Shown: positions 1 through 10,690 of the stretch, one piece after another
How the letters are laid out: the number at the start of each line of letters is the position of its first letter
Numbering within the stretch: position 1 is the stretch's first letter
Assembly: GCA_000697475.1 (NCBI GenBank)
Contig: JNEU01000535.1
Span: 1-64,000, forward strand
Direction: 5' to 3'
DNA: 64,000 nt
Origin: Lichtheimia corymbifera B2541
Taxonomy: Eukaryota > Mucoromycota > Mucoromycetes > Mucorales > Lichtheimiaceae
The notes under the pieces: model-generated
The model's database searches: none
Seen by the model: the letters and a program-made list of their open reading frames with translations, nothing else
Told to the model about the DNA's origin: nothing
Made by a program: the position numbers and the translations under genes

Positions 1-353
1 CGTCGTTAACCAAGTTTATGCGTATACATTCTCGACAAATGCTTGCTGTCAATGTGTGCATTCATTAGGGGGGTTACAGGGGATAGTATCAAACCCAGGA
101 TACTTGACACAGCAATGCAGAAAATCATGCATCAAGAGCATGTCTACAACGAAATGTTCATATTAAAGACAAGGAAAAGTGTGGTATGTGATGTATTTTT
201 TGCTGTTGTTTAAAGATGGTCCAACATGACAGTGGAACGAGAAATTGCAAAACGCGGCACTCGTAGTTGTAAATGCAATCATCAAGCTTTATAAGCATAA
301 GGCCGACTGGCATGATAAACTTTTGACAACACGATATCATTATTATTTTTGCA
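1..353. other. 5' flank, no gene seen
   Basis: I see no convincing coding region here. The stretch directly precedes the Kre9-like gene and probably holds its promoter. Short antisense reading frames look like chance. Confidence 0.5.
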
Positions 354-1173
354 ATGCGTGCCAGTATGTTTTGTTTCATGTTGACCAGCCTACTGGGCTC
401 TCTAGCCTGGGCTAGTGTCATCGAACCACGAGAAGAGATTGGCGAAGCGCTTATGCAATATGGATACAACCCGCCGCGTGTCAATCCCGATTATTGTGTC
501 GGTTTCCGTATCACGTACCCCACTTTTCCTGGTCTCGTATTTGAAGCAGGCTCAGTTCAAGAGTTAAAATGGGAATTGGATGCTGGCATTCCTCATTCCC
601 CTGATATTATTACACGTATTCGCATTCTCAACAGCACTCAGCACAACCAATATGTCATTGGACAAAACATCAGTAAGTAGTAGTAGTAAACTTGCATCGA
701 TACCATTCACTAATACGTCTGTTTGTCTACTAGATCCATACACAAATGGTAACCGAGGCGAGGTGATGTTCCCTCTTCATATCGAAGACGTGAGTGGCTA
801 TTATCATTATCGTATCATGGTCAATTATCCAGTAAGTATGCACAGGATTAAAATGACAAAGAGAGAGAGAGGTGATACTTACTAACGATGTTTGATAACT
901 CAGGGAACTTCAACCCATTGTGTATATGAATCCGTGCCATTCATGATTGTGCAGAATCCTTTCTCCAAATATTTCGCAGGGGGTGAACGTGGTGCATTTG
1001 TCCCACCTGAATTTCAACAACAATTGGATCAGCAAGCACCATCAGCCGGTGGTGGTACGAGCGATAGCAGCAGCAGCAGCAATGATGATACACCAAGCGA
1101 GCAGTCGTCTAATGATAACGAGGAAGAGAAAAAGGTCGTTGAACCTGCTGTAGAATCAGCTGTTAGCGAATAA
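354..1173 (+). CDS. Kre9/KNH-like secreted cell-surface protein
   Basis: Three exons (354-672, 734-831, 904-1173) join in frame to about 228 residues. The second intron carries a textbook branch point (ACTAAC near 881). Residues 1-20 form a hydrophobic signal peptide. Residues 50-165 match the N-terminal domain shared by Kre9/KNH1 and Ser/Thr-rich GPI-anchored proteins: a [13 protein letters not shown] opening, then ELKWELD, and a Tyr-rich core ([12 protein letters not shown]). In yeast this family acts in beta-1,6-glucan assembly at the surface. The tail is rich in Gly, Ser, Asp and Glu, and has no hydrophobic C-terminus, so I see no GPI signal. Role in wall assembly is inference from the family. 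Confidence 0.75.
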
Positions 1174-1693
1174 AGAACCAACATGTTGAGATTAGTGTAA
1201 AAGCCTTCATGGGAGCATGCTTGATTGATAATAAAGACGATGACGGTGTATATACAGTAGCCTTTGGCAAGCATACGTATCACGCATTAACATACGCCAC
1301 TCAAATTGGATTCCCCGGGGCTTCATTGTTTCAAGGTATATCCATCATGAGCATCTCTTTGTATCTCATTTCTTGATTGAGTTACAGTCTATTCTATAGA
1401 GATCCATCATAGTCGAGTTGCTTGAAATAAGGAAAAGAATGATGGAGTTTATTGGTCATTTCTATCACTACATGTGTTATCACTATTTGATGGTGTTGAT
1501 AAGTTATAATGAAGATGATGTCAAGTGGATAAAAATAAATTAGGTGCAGGGAGAATCGGGATGGTGTCCGAAAAGAGTAATGCTTGGCAACACGAAGGCT
1601 ATAAGCCCGATCATCACTTGCTGCAGGCTGCAGCTGCTTCTTCTTTCCGTTGACACACACACACACACGCAACTGCATTTTCTTGCAACGACC
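1174..1693. promoter_or_regulatory. Intergenic region / PIL1 promoter
   Basis: No gene seen. It holds the 3' end of the upstream gene and the upstream region of PIL1. A pyrimidine-rich leader and a (CA)n run at about 1653-1668 sit just ahead of the PIL1 start. Confidence 0.4.
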
Positions 1694-3614
1694 ATGAATT
1701 TCAAAGACTTGCAATTCTCTCTCGGTAAACTCACCAACGAGGCCTATTCTCATTTGGCACGCAAAAACCCTCTGCAAAAGCAAGACACCAAGACACTTTC
1801 CCAGTGGATTTTCGAAGAACGCAATGAGTTGTATGTCATGCGCATGCTTGCATACCATCACTCGGAGACAAACAAGGCTATGGAGGCTTGGATCAGAGAA
1901 GAGTGCTCAGGCGAAAAAGCAAAAGAAAACAAGGACTTGGAGGTAACATGGTTGACTATACGCGAAAACAGGGACATGGCACTAATGACGATATACGCGT
2001 ATAGGATATTGGGAACAAGCTTCTTGTCTTGTTGCGTAAACAAACAGAGATCGAAGAAGCCTATGCAGGTAACGTAGACAACAACACATATCAAGTATGT
2101 GATATTTACCTACTACTACTACTACAATAGCAAAGTACCAGCAATATCGACGCGCTATCAAAGCTATTCGTGAACGAGAGGATCGCTTGACTGATATTCG
2201 GGAGAAGAAACGAGCCTTGCAAGGACGTATTGGTACGCTTAATCGATCCAACTCCAAGTCACCCAAGCTACGTGAATTCACCCGAGAACTCAAGTCATTG
2301 GAAAAGGACACGCATGATATTGAGATGGAAATGAGCGATTTCAAGCGATTTGCCTTGCGTGAAGCATTCTATCTACGATTCAATGCCATGCATGAAATGG
2401 CCGAGAAACAAGCTATCATTGCTGGGTTTGGCAAATACATTGTGGATCTTGTGGATATTGAACCTACACCAGCAGGAGAAGAACATCGACGTCCTTATGA
2501 CAAGGGTCAACAAGCTGCACAAATCTTGGCGGATGCATTGATGGCATTGGAAACATGGGAACCGGCTGAAGGATTGGAAAGACCTACTTTGGCAGAAGGA
2601 TTGGCTACAACAGGAGATGAAAGTTCGATATCATTGCCTCCCCGTGGTGAAGACGAAGGGTCAGCATCATCATCATCTGCAGCTGCAGGAGGATTAGCAA
2701 CAACAACAGCAGCAGCATCATCATCATCACCACCACCCGAGTTACCACCACGAGAAAACAATAGCAAGGCTGCTGAAGCTGCATCAGAAAGAGCAGCAGC
2801 AACGGGCGTTGGTGCTACGACTGGTGACTTGAAGACAGGAGATGAAAAAGACATTGATTATGATCAACTGGATCTTTATGGACCTCCACCTGCTTACACG
2901 GCTACTGAAGAAGATGTACCTTATTCACCAATGAACTCCGATGAACCACCCGTGATTGATCCAACCATTGCCAACAAACAACCTGTGGCCCATGATCGAC
3001 CTCACACACCCGTAACTTTGACTGATAATGCATCTCCAGCACCAGAACAACAACAACCAGAGGATGAAGCACCTTCTGCTGCACCTGCCATGGAAACGCG
3101 TCCTAGCCAGGATAAATATTTGGATGAATCTGAAGAAGAAAACACACAGCAACAACAACTTCAACCACCATCTCGAGCAAGCAGCGTTCCACAACATGTG
3201 CTTGGACTTGCTTATAGTCAATCACCCCAACCTGTGCATCAAGAACTTCACCAACAACAACAATCCTCAGGCTACGGATCCCCACAACAACCCTTCATGA
3301 ATCAGAGTCAACCTGCAGGTCCCTGGAGAGATCCAACAGGCTCAATGTATTCACAAGCATCAACAGCGCCCAATTATTATCAATACAATTACTCCCAGCT
3401 TTATCGCCAAGTGTCTCGCCATCAACGTCAAGCACCTCCTCAAATTCCATATGCGCAATTCCAGCAACAATATCAACAACGACAACGTGTGGATGCTGGT
3501 GGATTCCGTATTCCTCCTCCTCCTCAACCCACGAGTACATCTTCTTCCTCACGATATCCCACAGCCGATGAAGAAAAGCAATCCCTTGCTCAACGATACA
3601 ATAGCACTCAATAG
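1694..3614 (+). CDS. PIL1: Eisosome core component Pil1/Lsp1 family
   Basis: Three exons (1694-1942, 2005-2068, 2131-3614) give about 598 residues. Residues 1-200 align with the BAR-domain core of Pil1/Lsp1: LSQWIFEERNELYVMRM, DIGNKLLVLLRKQTEIEEAY, and the signature IAGFGKYIVDLVD..TPAGE..RPYDKGQQAAQI. These proteins coat furrow-like plasma-membrane domains (eisosomes) and respond to sphingolipid signalling. The tail after residue 210 is long, low-complexity and rich in Gln, Pro, Ser and Ala, with acidic patches. Yeast Pil1 is about 340 residues, so roughly 250 residues here are extra. I chose the ATG at 1694 because it begins the conserved core after a pyrimidine-rich leader. The stop lies 94 bp from the convergent MED19 stop. 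Confidence 0.9.
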
Positions 3615-3707
3615 CATACCTTGTAAGAATATTAAATATAAACATACCCAACTCTTTATTGATGATAATTGCAAAGTTTATTGATGATAAGAATAAGAAT
3701 GATACAT

Positions 3708-4581
3708 TTACATTGGATGAGCTTGTTCTTGCTGATCACTCGATGATTGTTTCTTGCGTTTCTTTTTCTTTTTGTGTTCGCTGTGTGAATGGCCATCATC
3801 TTCATGTTCATGACTATGTTTTCGTTTCTTTTTCTATAGGAAATGAAAAAAAGAGATGCATGGATACAACCTGATAGAAACAACGTGATTTGCCCCCATT
3901 GCCTTACCTTTTTCTTGTGTTTCTTCTCTCCACTTGTATCACCTTCGCCTACATGTCTCCATCTTAGTCTCCATGACATCCTAAACAACACCACCTCCAT
4001 TACCTGCTGATGTTCCATAGACGTCCTTATCCGCCGCACTTAGATATTGACCTGTATTTGCTCCTGAAGAGGATCCATCGTTCGTACCAAGGATAGATGC
4101 ATCAAACTATACATACGCATTGTTGAGCATTCATTTATAATAAAATATACAAGTTGGATGTATATCACTTACACCAGGAATAGGACCGGGTTTCAATGAG
4201 TAGGCTTCACGTAGCACATCAGCATCGAATGGTTTGATGGGAGGACCGTTTTCTGGTACTTGGGGATCGCGTAAGAGATTGAATAAAAAGCCATCAGGTT
4301 CAACAGTGGTTTTGCCTAAATGGAATGAATAAGTTTTTGGATAGAAGAGTGAATGGAGGGGGAGAATTACCAGGCAAGTCGGCAGTATAAGGTTGAAGAG
4401 TTTGATCAAGAGAAGCACCTCGATCTGGTGGTGGGTATGGTCTGACGTATTTGTCGTAGATGGGTATAAGGTTGTAGTACGTTAAAAGGTCTTGGCTGCC
4501 TAGCAGTCGAGCTTCTTTTTGTTGTTGTGGTGGTGGTGAATGGTGCTGTTTGGTAGAAGGAGAAGCCATAAACGGGAGCAT
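3708..4581 (-). CDS. MED19: Mediator complex subunit 19
   Basis: Five exons (4581-4371, 4315-4173, 4106-4004, 3948-3908, 3833-3708) join in frame to 207 residues, or 203 from the inner ATG at 4569, which begins MASPSTK. The protein shows the fungal Med19/Rox3 pattern: GSQDLLTYYNLIPIYDKYVRPY, a DLPGK turn, then FDADVLREAYSLKPGPIPG and FDASILG. It ends in a Lys/His-rich tail (KKHKKK, KKKRKHSHEHED, KKKKKRKKQ) like the basic tail of animal MED19. Med19 belongs to the Mediator head/middle interface and links activators to RNA polymerase II. The intron at 4003-3949 is 55 nt. The start is ambiguous by four residues. Confidence 0.88.
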
Positions 4582-5081
4582 TAAGCGCTGGGTATTCGGA
4601 TTTGTTCCCGATCACAAAAGGGACGTCATCATCATCATCAAGTCCACTCTTCCATAATTTGATGTCATTGTTAGTACTACCAAGACAACCCGTTGACGAG
4701 ACAACCGAATTGGGGTGTTGGGGAAGAGGGAGAGAGAGTTTATCATTGTTGTTCTCTCTCTCTCCTTAAAGAATAAATGTGGCGCTGTTGTTGTTGTTGT
4801 TGTTGTTTCATTATGAAGGATTATACAAACGTTTTCAAATGTAAATGAAATGAAAATGTAACATGGCACATGGTAGCATGCCTTGTGTGTTCCAGAAAGC
4901 CGACTACTGCTCTACCCTATGATTGACTATGTGTTATATGTATACACCGACTATTTTATGTGTGTGTGTGGAGTGGCCAGTGCGTGTGGGATGTGTCAGT
5001 CAGCGGGAACTCAAGTCATAAGCAGAGTGGATGCATAGATGGAATAATAGCATTATCTCAATGAAGCATGTGCGTTTTATA
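4582..5081. promoter_or_regulatory. Upstream region of MED19
   Basis: No gene seen. Contains the MED19 leader, a purine/pyrimidine tract at about 4721-4765 and a short GTT repeat at about 4786-4807. It ends at the TA target site of the transposon. Confidence 0.4.
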
Positions 5082-5230
5082 CAGTGTTTTGCGTTTGGAA
5101 ATCCAGAAAGTGGGGGGTTGCAATCCAATTTTCACAACCCGCATTACGGGTTCAGGTAGATTAGTAAAATCTTTATTCCTCCAATACAATGTTTGGCACA
5201 CCGGTACAGATTTTGATCTCTCAATACAAT
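5082..5230 (+). repeat. Left terminal inverted repeat
   Basis: Starts CAGTGTTTTGCGTTTGG. CAATACAAT cores lie near 5182 and 5222. Mirrors the right repeat, with small indels in the middle third. Confidence 0.9.
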
Positions 5231-5295
5231 CTCTCAGAGCCCAACTCAAGCAATATGGTTATTTTAAAGCTTTAAGGTATATATATATATATATT

Positions 5296-6606
5296 CTAAA
5301 TAGGTTGCATGTCTAAGCACTTGACAAAGTATTTCTGTGAGTGTCTTATCCATCCTCGGCAGTCCTTTCTAGTGATAGTCTTTGCCGCTTCTTGAATGCG
5401 TACGACAAGACTATCTTTGCTTGACAATGGTGTTTTGCGCACTTGGCCTTTCATCTTTGACCAGCACTCTTCGATGGGATTTAAGAAGGGAGAGTAAGGT
5501 GGCAAAAACAAAGGAATGTGGTCATGTCTTTTGATAGCCTCAAGCACTTGTTTGGTCTTGTGGATTGATGCATTATCCATTACGATGTACATGTTATGTA
5601 AACCATGCTTATTTAAAACGGCTGCCACTTGCTCCACAAACAACAAAAAGTGAGAGGATTTCGTACCGTGTGGTAATCCAGACTCTCTTCCATCAACAAG
5701 CTTGCGTTTCTTCGAACCAGTGGATTGAGGGACTTGTTGCGAGAGAGCAATCAGACCATGATACGAGATACATCCAATGATGCTGAGATTGGTACCTCGA
5801 GCAGTTGGCACAGTGACAGCAGCAGGTGTTCCTTTCTTTGACCAAGCTACTGGGCGGACCATGTTTTTCACGAAACCACTCTCATCAATAAAAACGCACT
5901 TGCGTCGAAAGTCAATATTTTGCTCAGTGATTTGCTGAACAAATTGACGACGTTGCTCAAGGGTATCTTCAGAATTGCGTTCCATCACTCGTGGTTGGGT
6001 ACGGGTTAGAGTAAACGAAAGCTTCTCTGTAAGATGCCGGTAAACGGTGGATTGATCAATGCTTAAGTTTTTAAACTCTCCACAAAGCTCGTCAACAGCA
6101 TCCTTCACAACACAAGTTGGATTGCGCTCGACATAATCTTCAAGGAAACGCGAATGCTCTTCGGTTAGCTTCCGATTGTTGCCTTTGGGTTTCACTTTGG
6201 ATGCCTCGACATAGCCCGGTAAGACCGTTCCGCCACTTTTTTTCCATTGTTTGTTAAACTTATATGCCGCATCAACATTGATGCCGGCTCTTTCAGCTGC
6301 ACGTTTGATCGTTCTTTCTTCACTTTGGAGCAGCGCAATAAAATAGGCAACCTGTCTTGGTTTATACTTTGTTGGTGTCCAAACAAGATCAGGCTGATCC
6401 ACCACGCCCAATTCCTCCATCGAGATCTCGGGAATCTCAGGTACGTCTTCCTCTCCCTCTGACATCGAGTCATCTGAAAGATGTCCAAGCTCAAGTAAAT
6501 GTTTGATAGCAGCTCCAGTTGTCGTTTGTGTTTCATAGTCGTTATCAGGGCCATCATAGACGTAGTCGCCACTTGGTTGGTAATGATAGAATGTAGTCAT
6601 TTTCAA
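5296..6606 (-). CDS. DDE transposase, Tc1/mariner-IS630 superfamily
   Basis: A single intron-free frame of 436 residues with no internal stop. After an acidic N-terminus, two helix-turn-helix regions appear: about 95-145 (KPRQVAYFIALLQ, GINVDAAYKFNKQW) and about 160-215 (KLTEEHSRFLEDYV, DQSTVYRHL), the usual bipartite DNA-binding part. The catalytic core shows FIDESGF, VMDNASIHK and LPPYSPFLNPIEECW, with 34 residues between the second Asp and the Glu (DD34E). A second possible start is the Met two codons later. The enzyme would cut and paste the element through its inverted repeats. The intact frame and close inverted repeats suggest recent activity; that is inference. Confidence 0.93.
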   Translation of the reverse strand: MKMTTFYHYQPSGDYVYDGPDNDYETQTTTGAAIKHLLELGHLSDDSMSEGEEDVPEIPEISMEELGVVDQPDLVWTPTKYKPRQVAYFIALLQSEERTIKRAAERAGINVDAAYKFNKQWKKSGGTVLPGYVEASKVKPKGNNRKLTEEHSRFLEDYVERNPTCVVKDAVDELCGEFKNLSIDQSTVYRHLTEKLSFTLTRTQPRVMERNSEDTLEQRRQFVQQITEQNIDFRRKCVFIDESGFVKNMVRPVAWSKKGTPAAVTVPTARGTNLSIIGCISYHGLIALSQQVPQSTGSKKRKLVDGRESGLPHGTKSSHFLLFVEQVAAVLNKHGLHNMYIVMDNASIHKTKQVLEAIKRHDHIPLFLPPYSPFLNPIEECWSKMKGQVRKTPLSSKDSLVVRIQEAAKTITRKDCRGWIRHSQKYFVKCLDMQPI

Positions 6607-6748
6607 GTTGAAGCAATAAAAGACGCGTTGTACTACTCTACCGATGTTATCTACGAGTGCTTAACCACCGACATGGATATCATGTTCAGCTAGCTGATTA
6701 CTCATTCACTTTCGATTTTACTTTATTATGTATGGCATGGCTTAAACA

Positions 6749-6898
6749 ATTGTATTGAGAGACCAAAAAGTGTACTGACAAGACAATCATTGTATTGAGA
6801 GGCTGAAATTTTTACTAATCTACCTGAATCCGTAATGCGGGTTTGTGAAAATTGGATTGCAACCCCCAACTTTCTGGATTTCCAAACGCAAAACACTG
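6749..6898 (-). repeat. Right terminal inverted repeat
   Basis: Reverse complement of the left end, ending CCAAACGCAAAACACTG before TA. Two copies of the TGTATTGAGAG core (about 6750 and 6791) repeat directly inside it. Confidence 0.9.
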
Positions 6899-6900
6899 TA

Positions 6901-8119
6901 TTTATATATACATATATGCACACCTCCATCGGAAATCATGTTCTCATGGTCAATATGGAAGGAAGGGCAAACAAGCTCTAATACGCGGGCTGATTGGGAA
7001 TAGGGGAATGATGCAGCAGATGGATGAGATCTATAACGCAACGACAACCATCCTCTCCTCTTCTCTCACTACGATGTTGTTAATCTTCAAGTCGACTTCA
7101 CTGGTATCCCATTACGTGTTCTCCTTGAACTCAAAGCATGGAATGAAATGGGTGTATGTATATGATCACCCTGCATATCGATGCGATGGGTGCAGTGTGT
7201 GTGTATGCGATTGTGGATTATATTCGTGGTGTGTATAGCAGTAATATGGAATAATGAGCAAAGCGATCAATGTTGTTCAATTGCTATAGTTGGCCTTGTG
7301 TCTCGCAGCGTCATGTGTAACATGGGCGATCATTTGATGCATACATATGCGAACGCATGTTATTATGGCGTCCAAACCAGTTAGCCCATTATAGTTTTGT
7401 GGAAAAAGAATGATCTCACATCTTGCAGCATAATTCCAAGATGGTTGAGGAGACCTTGTTGTGAGCAAAGTCAAACGGGTGCTGCAAGCCTGATACCATC
7501 CCCGAACATCAGGGCACATGCATCATAGGCACTTATGCAACTAAAGTTGTGGGAATCATAGTCAACACATGCTGCAGCACACCACAGCAAGGTAGCCAAT
7601 ATGTGCTTAAATGAGACAACAATGAGAGGTGTGTGATTGTGACAAGTTGTTACAACATCAAACCATACATTTAAACTAGTTATTAGCTTATGGATGCCTG
7701 TTATAACGATAAAGTTGGGCTAAAAAGGAGGGAGGAGAAGATACGACAAGCAACATGCATTGCAGAAACAGGCCAAACAGATTTGCTGTCGATGGGCAAT
7801 TGATGTGTGTGCTTCTGTCAAGGGCAAACGTCTGATGCAGCACAGACACGGGTACACCCAATCATTTTACTGCTCGTGGCACACCAGCTATTCCGCAAAT
7901 GGCGAGGAGCCCTAGTGCCGACCCGAATGTGCACTTGTGAAAAAGAGTAATTGACCACGCTTAACTTGAACAATCAATCTAAGGCTTTGGGTGTGGGTTC
8001 TTTCTCTTTCCCTTCAACGCTCCCATAAAAAATTTGCCCGCCAGAAGCTTAGTTTCCTCTCTCTTTCGCTTTTCTTTCACTTTTTTTACACTCTCACACT
8101 CACATACATTTATCCCACT
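6901..8119. other. Intergenic region, nothing recognised
   Basis: About 1.2 kb with only short, dispersed frames and no splice-linked coding pattern. The last 120 bp are pyrimidine-rich, as in other leaders of this window, and probably carry the promoter of the next gene. Confidence 0.4.
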
Positions 8120-9387
8120 ATGGCCAAGAAGCATTCCAGTGCAAACCGCAAGAACCGTCAAAAGAAGGCTGCTGCCAAAAAGGCAGCTACCACTGCTAAC
8201 ACCAACACAAAGGCGTCTCCTAGCAACAGCAACACACCTTCGGTTGAGAACTTGAACAATGTCAACGCGCCTGCCACTGACGCGACTACCACACAAATCG
8301 AAAAAGAACAACAACCAGTTGTTACTAGTCAGGAGCAACAGCCAACCAATGGTGACACAAAGGTCGAGACACAGATTTCTAAACCATCATCATCGTCGTC
8401 GCGTGAAGAAATGAAACCAACGGGCACCGAAAAGGAGACCAAGGAGGCTAACGCGTCGGAGCAACCTGTCAAACAAGAGGAGAAGGCAAATGACACCGCC
8501 AACACCGAATCAGAAAAACAAACAGCTCCTACTGGCACCAACACTGTGAACGACACACAAAAGGAGAAGAATGACAAGACAGACGAAGTCGTTAACGAAA
8601 CCGCCAAAAAAGATGTCCCTGCACCTGCAGCTGAAGTTTCTAAGGAAAAGGAGCAACCAGCCAAGGAGGATCAGCAGTCTAACGCCACCAAGTCTGTTGA
8701 AGACAAGAAGGAAGACAAGGTGACCAATGAGGTTTCAGCCGACAAGAAGGATGAAAAGAAGGAAGAGAAGCCTGAAGTGACTGAAGCACCATCCACTAAA
8801 GAAGAAAAGGCACCTGTAACTGAAAAGACTACCGAGCCTGAAATCACCAAGGCACCTGCTGTCAAGGAAGAAAAGAAAGAGGAAAAGCCTGATGTGAGTG
8901 AAGCATCATCGGCTAAGGAAGAGCCAAAGAAGGAATCCAAGGAAAAGGAACCCGAGGTTGCAAAGGCATCAGCTGTAAAGGAAGAGCCTAAGGAATCTGC
9001 CAAGGAATCATCCACTAAGGAAGAGAAGCCAACAGCCAAGGAATCTTCTACCAAGGAAGACAAGCCAACAACCAAGGAAGAACCCAAGGCAAAGGCTGAA
9101 CCCAAATCTAAAGATGCACCTGCTGCAGAAAAGAAGGTGGCACCTTCAAAGCCTGTTGCAAATGGGGAAAAGAAGGTCAGCGGTAAGACATCTGCCAACG
9201 CCTCTAAGGAACAACCCAAGAAGAAGCTGTTTGGATTCCTCAAAAAGAATAAGGATCAAAAGGTATTGTATCATTCATATGCACTCCTCGATTAGGTGAC
9301 AATGGCTAATGCTAATGGTTATTATAGTCAAAGGTAATCGATTCAGAGAAAGACGCCAAGCGAAAGTCCTGGCAGTTTTGGAAGTAA
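8120..9387 (+). CDS. Lys/Glu/Pro-rich repeat protein of unknown function
   Basis: Two exons (8120-9262, 9328-9387) give 400 residues. The Met at 8120 follows a pyrimidine-rich leader and begins MAKKHSSANRKNRQKKAAAKK, a strongly basic N-terminus. Residues 60-370 are nearly all Lys, Glu, Pro, Ser, Thr and Ala, with repeated KEEKP and AxxxKEE-like units, and are predicted to be disordered. The C-terminus turns basic and aromatic again (KKLFGFLKKNK, KRKSWQFWK). The C-terminal exon is supported by a GTATTG donor, a CTAAT branch site and frame continuity. I recognise no domain. Basic-aromatic ends could bind membrane or nucleic acid, but that is a guess. Confidence 0.75.
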
Positions 9388-10690
9388 ATTGCTTGCAGCT
9401 TCCATACCTGACAGCATCCATTGCTCAAAATCCACATGACAACCCACACCCCCTTATTTTTCTTTTTCCTTTCCCATACCAACCAGCAACGTGTATACAT
9501 CAGCTTCCTTTGCGAGACAATTGAGCACAGCATTATCCATAGGCTTTGCTCACTTTTTACCTTACCGTTTCACATTCCTCAAATGCTAAAGTACACGTGC
9601 CATCTCATTTCCCGCGTATTGATTAGTACTACTTGAAAAACTACAATAATAGAACTACTTATTCACAATCATTGATGAAGATCGGCTATACCTGGTATAG
9701 CATTATTACATATATCCTGGATATCCCTGTCGATCGTTATACAAGGGCATCTCATCCATCCTTATGAGCGAAGTATGTGGATCAACCACTCGTAAATTGG
9801 ATTCTGGAAATACTATACTGACTTTCATCCTGGATGTGATACAAAAATGCTGCATTTGGTATTCGTGATCATCCACCATCCTCATCACCTTCAAGTACAA
9901 CTTGACAAGCATGAAAGACTGATGACTCAAACGATAGGCAAGAGGTATATGTATAACGGTGATGAATAGCAACCAGGTGTTATACTTGTCAATGATGGTC
10001 GTCACGCAGAAGATATACACAGCTTGGCTACACAATCCCATGTGATGCGTCTGATCAAATTATTGGTTGCACGCTTGATCTCCACCACGTTGGTCGGCAT
10101 CGGAAACGAAGATAAAAAGTTAGCTTTTAGAGAGAAAGCACGATGCAACCGAATACCCAGCTATAGGAAATCAGGTACCGATCGCTATGTAACCATCATC
10201 GATGACCATGTCGATAATTCAGCTAGGTTGTAAATATTAGCATCCTATCCAATTGATGAGTATACGTTGAAAAGATAGGATACCGCTAGGGTTGTATCGA
10301 AGCAACGAGCAATCACGTGATTAAAGTTGACAATGAAGGAAGAATTCAGGAACAACGAGTATATCGTATAATGGTCCACTTTGGAGAATTGTGGAAGGTG
10401 GAATTTCCTGTAACTATCCGGAGCTATCATAATAGGTGCTGTTATGGATCATCATCATACATAATCAATGGCTTTAAGGAATACTCCATTGGATATTAAC
10501 CAATATCAAGGATTGCATATTTTTTTATAAGCATAAAACAATTGAATGGGAGGTCTCTAAGGTATGAGGGAGGATGTATATATAAATGTATGTATGTGTG
10601 GAGGAGGTTTCACTTTGGGAGCTGGCAATCAAAAAGGCCAATTGTTTCTTAACACTGTGGACACCTCTTTCCTTACAAGATACGCTCTTT
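9388..10690. other. Intergenic region with a possible gene remnant
   Basis: Apart from the weak minus-strand coding remnant listed separately, I see no gene. A TATA-like run (TATATATAAATG, about 10575-10588) lies about 105 bp before the phosphatase start and may be its promoter. Confidence 0.4.
9706..10430 (-). pseudogene. Possible decayed membrane-protein gene
   Basis: Two minus-strand frames look more protein-like than their surroundings. The upstream one (10430-10245) starts MIAPDSYRKFHLPQF and contains a hydrophobic stretch. The downstream one (10041-9706) holds NTWLLFITVIHIPLAYRL, then a charged tail ending YNDRQGYPGYM before a stop. A plausible intron (GTATCC donor, TGCTAAT branch, CCTAG acceptor at about 10232) leads into sequence with stops, and I could not join the two parts in frame. 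It is either a multi-exon gene I failed to resolve or a broken one. No family recognised. Confidence 0.28.

Larger units (their letters stand above)
5082..6898 (-). mobile_element. Tc1/mariner-type DNA transposon, apparently intact
   Basis: An 1817 bp element bounded by CAGTG...CACTG ends and flanked on both sides by TA (5080-5081 and 6899-6900), the target duplication of this superfamily. The ends form inverted repeats of about 150 bp (5082-5230 and 6749-6898). The outer 90 bp differ by only a few bases. Each inverted repeat also holds two direct copies of a CAATACAAT core, an IR/DR arrangement like that of some Tc1 elements. One unbroken transposase frame lies inside. It sits between MED19 and the next gene without breaking either. 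Confidence 0.93.

Noticed and set aside
7979..9243. Long antisense frames opposite the Lys/Glu-rich gene
   Set aside because: Ser/Leu/Phe-rich shadows caused by the biased codons of the plus-strand gene.
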